Shown: positions 62,538 to 64,000 of the stretch, one piece after another
Numbering within the stretch: the stretch's first letter is position 1
Layout of the letters: the number at the start of each line of letters is the position of its first letter
DNA from: Streptomyces sp. HNM0575
Lineage (GTDB): Bacteria > Actinomycetota > Actinomycetes > Streptomycetales > Streptomycetaceae
NCBI RefSeq assembly: GCF_012726265.1
Contig: NZ_JAASAG010000003.1
Location: 1 to 64,000, forward strand
Direction of reading: 5' to 3'
Length of the DNA stretch: 64,000 nt
The notes under the pieces: generated by a model
The model's database searches: none
Seen by the model: only the letters and a program-made list of their open reading frames with translations
Told to the model about the DNA's origin: nothing
Program-made: the position numbers and the translations under genes

Positions 62538-63293
62538 ATGCATGCGGGAAGCGTCCTCAGAGTGCTGCGCGCCGGAGCGTTCGCGGCCGTCTGCGTGGTG
62601 CTCGCGGCATTGGGACATGCGATGACGTCCGGACGTGACGTGCCCGGCTGGATGCTCGTCGTCGGCTGGGCCGGGACCGCGGGCGCCGCCTGGTTCCTGA
62701 CCGGCAAGGAGCGCGGAGCCCTGCTGGTCGGTGCGCTGACCGTCTTCACACAGGTCTTCCTGCACACGGCGTTCTCGGTCGGCCAGACGTTGAGGGCCCC
62801 GATGGCCGCTCCGGCCGGACACGGCCACGGCGCCGGGGAGTCCGCCGGACATGCCGCCTCCCACGGGATGCACGGGATGGATGGAATGCACGGGATGAGT
62901 GGGTCGATGTCCGGCCACGCCCACCACATGCAGTCGGCCGTGCACCAGGGCATGGCGGAACACGCGCCGGCGGTGGCGGCGGGCCCGGGTGCGGACGCTC
63001 CGATCGCCCTCCACGCCGGGCACGCCGACTCCGCCGGGATGCTCGCCGCCCACCTCCTCGTGGCGCTCCTCAGCGCGTGGTGGATGTGGGGCGGCGAGCG
63101 TGCCGTCTTCCAGCTACTGCGCGCCGCGTCCGCGCGGTTCTTCGCGCCACTCGTCTTCGCCCTCGCACCCTCCCTGCCGGCTCCGATTCCCGTACTGCGA
63201 GTGGAGCGGTGGGGACAGCGGCGCGCACCGCGGCAGTTGTTCCTGAGCCACGTCATCTGGCTGAGAGGTCCACCGGCAGGACCGGCTGTCTGA
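62538..63293 (+). CDS. Membrane protein with Met/His-rich metal-binding-like loop
   Basis: This 251-residue protein has about four membrane helices. A long loop in the middle has GHGHGAGESAGHAASHGMHGM, then more His/Met to about residue 140, resembling copper- or cobalt-binding stretches of CopA/PcoB-type and CbtA-type proteins. A second helix pair follows (LLVALLSAWWMW, FFAPLVFALAPSLP). The ATG at 62538 is used; the frame further upstream crosses the half-site cluster. It is codirectional with the PepSY/DUF5134 genes but has its own promoter region. Confidence 0.75.
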   Translation: MHAGSVLRVLRAGAFAAVCVVLAALGHAMTSGRDVPGWMLVVGWAGTAGAAWFLTGKERGALLVGALTVFTQVFLHTAFSVGQTLRAPMAAPAGHGHGAGESAGHAASHGMHGMDGMHGMSGSMSGHAHHMQSAVHQGMAEHAPAVAAGPGADAPIALHAGHADSAGMLAAHLLVALLSAWWMWGGERAVFQLLRAASARFFAPLVFALAPSLPAPIPVLRVERWGQRRAPRQLFLSHVIWLRGPPAGPAV

Positions 63294-63481
63294 CGACAGC
63301 ACGGCCGTAAGCCCCTGCCGGTGCCTGCATGCAGTAAGGCGCCGGCACACCGGGACCGTTCACCGGCTCGCCGCCACCGGCAGCCGGATCACCTGAAGGA
63401 CCTCAGACGATGACCCCTGCGCATACGCGGGCGCCCGGAGATCGCGGCGCCCCGCCGGGCACGGCACAGAAACAGATCCGT

Positions 63482-63778
63482 TCAGCAGGCCTCTCGGCCC
63501 GAACTCCCCGAACTCCCCGAACTCCCCGAATTCCCCGAACTCCCAGAAACCGTACCGAAGTTGTCGGAGTCCGCCCGCGGAGCGTCCCCCGCGGACTCGG
63601 CACCGCCCACGCTCCCGCCGTCGACGGCCCGTTGCAGACGGAGCGCCCCGGCCTCCCACGCACGGCAGCCGGCGCATTCCGCGAGGTGCTCACGCAGCCT
63701 TCGCCCGGTGACACCCGGAGGCAGCTCCTCCGCGTCGAGCCGGGCGGAGAGCGCGGTACGGGCGCGGGAGCAGAGCAT
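63482..63778 (-). CDS. zf-HC2 protein, putative anti-sigma factor
   Basis: This 98-residue protein starts MLCSRARTALSARLDAEELP and has the anti-sigma zinc motif HLAECAGCRAW (His-x3-Cys-x2-Cys). A Ser/Gly tail follows, coded by five 9-bp repeats (63501-63545). It has no membrane helix. The ATG at 63778 follows GGAGAGGA; an upstream ATG would overlap the divergent sigma gene start. It is divergent (49-bp gap) from an ECF sigma factor, its likely partner. Confidence 0.72.
   Translation of the reverse strand: MLCSRARTALSARLDAEELPPGVTGRRLREHLAECAGCRAWEAGALRLQRAVDGGSVGGAESAGDAPRADSDNFGTVSGSSGNSGSSGSSGSSGREAC
63501..63545. repeat. Five 9-bp GAACTCCCC repeats in the zf-HC2 gene tail
   Basis: Nonamer tandem repeat (one unit GAATTCCCC, the last ending in A) encodes the SSG-type tail of the zinc-finger protein. 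Confidence 0.75.
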
Positions 63779-63827
63779 GCGCCCATCCTCTCCGATCCGT
63801 ACGAACGGCGGGGATGGGAGCCGCGGC

Positions 63828-64000
63828 ATGGCTGACGACACGGAGGCGACCGCGTTCGCGCTGGCCGCCCGCGCCGGAGACGAGGAGGCCGCGCAGCAGT
63901 TCGTCCGGGCGACGCAGCTCGACGTGCGCCGGTTCGTGACGCACCTCAGCGGCGACGCCCAGGCCGCCGACGACCTGGTGCAGGAGACCTATCTGCGGGC
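63828..64000 (+). CDS. ECF-type RNA polymerase sigma factor (3' part outside window)
   Basis: Only 57 residues are present. They read as ECF sigma region 2: LAARAGDEEAAQQFVRATQ, then DVRRFVTHLSGDAQAADDLVQETYLRA, whose DDLVQETYLR core recognition helix is diagnostic. The ATG at 63828 follows GGGAG. It is divergent from the zf-HC2 protein gene, an arrangement used by some sigma/anti-sigma pairs. Confidence 0.88.
   Translation, partial: MADDTEATAFALAARAGDEEAAQQFVRATQLDVRRFVTHLSGDAQAADDLVQETYLR

Noticed and set aside
63410..63835. 141-codon plus-strand frame opposite the zf-HC2 gene
   Set aside because: It reads the 9-bp repeats as TPR-like tripeptides (not TPR domains), has no ribosome-binding site and overlaps the sigma factor start; the minus strand has a recognisable zinc motif.

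Overview
The window is high-GC actinobacterial DNA, most likely from Streptomyces or a close relative. The clues are strong third-position GC, frequent GTG/TTG starts, ATGA-type gene overlaps, and typical actinomycete families: DUF2637, DUF5134, DUF5996, CE1758/CE1759 flavoenzymes, PucR regulators and multi-domain SpoIIE-type phosphatases. No rRNA, tRNA, CRISPR array, prophage or replication origin was recognised. All product names are from reading the sequence; no database search was possible.

Layout. 1-16 kb is accessory or regulatory chromosome: the tail of an IS110-type transposase, a DUF2637 protein, an iron-box-controlled FhuF-like reductase, a GntR regulator, a helical-repeat protein, a sigma-factor-like/zinc-finger/LamG fusion, two TetR-oxidoreductase divergent pairs, an MHS transporter divergent from a GAF-PucR regulator, a HhH-GPD protein and a CoiA-like nuclease. 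17-20 kb holds an unknown protein, a PNPOx-like flavoprotein, an M24 peptidase-like protein and a molybdopterin oxidoreductase.

20.5-40 kb is the centre of the window: what looks like a near-complete N-methylglutamate (NMG) methylamine-oxidation supercluster. A LysR regulator, an NAD formate dehydrogenase and cyanase read right. They converge on a ten-gene left-reading operon: mgsA-mgsB-mgsC (split N-methylglutamate synthase), gmaS (gamma-glutamylmethylamide synthetase-like), two small membrane proteins, a 55-residue one-helix protein, an APC permease, a membrane-anchored protein and a three-helix protein. Beyond a two-regulator control region (GntR/FCD and XRE-cupin), mgdA-D (sarcosine-oxidase-like NMG dehydrogenase), formate-THF ligase and a cyclodeaminase-type methenyl-THF cyclohydrolase read right. 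Together they can carry a methyl group from an imported amine to methylene-THF, formyl-THF, formate and CO2, returning nitrogen as glutamate/ammonium. Only a methylene-THF dehydrogenase (FolD/MtdA) is missing and may be supplied elsewhere.

40-57 kb: a TetR/MpaB pair, a MarR/FUSC-exporter pair, a two-gene operon of an ATP-grasp ligase and a 687-residue protein with a possible papain-like Cys-His-Asn triad (a candidate undescribed ligase/peptidase system), a Tat-exported lactonase-fold protein, two unknown coiled-coil membrane proteins, a CE1758/CE1759 flavin monooxygenase pair, an RraA-like protein, a DUF5996 protein and a flavodoxin-fold protein.

57-64 kb: a GAF-PAS-GAF-PP2C phosphatase, then a cobalamin riboswitch ahead of a DUF1636-like [2Fe-2S] protein, a PepSY membrane protein, a DUF5134 protein and a Met/His-rich membrane protein that has six GAACG half-sites in its promoter. 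The window ends in a zf-HC2 protein divergent from an ECF sigma factor cut by the window edge.
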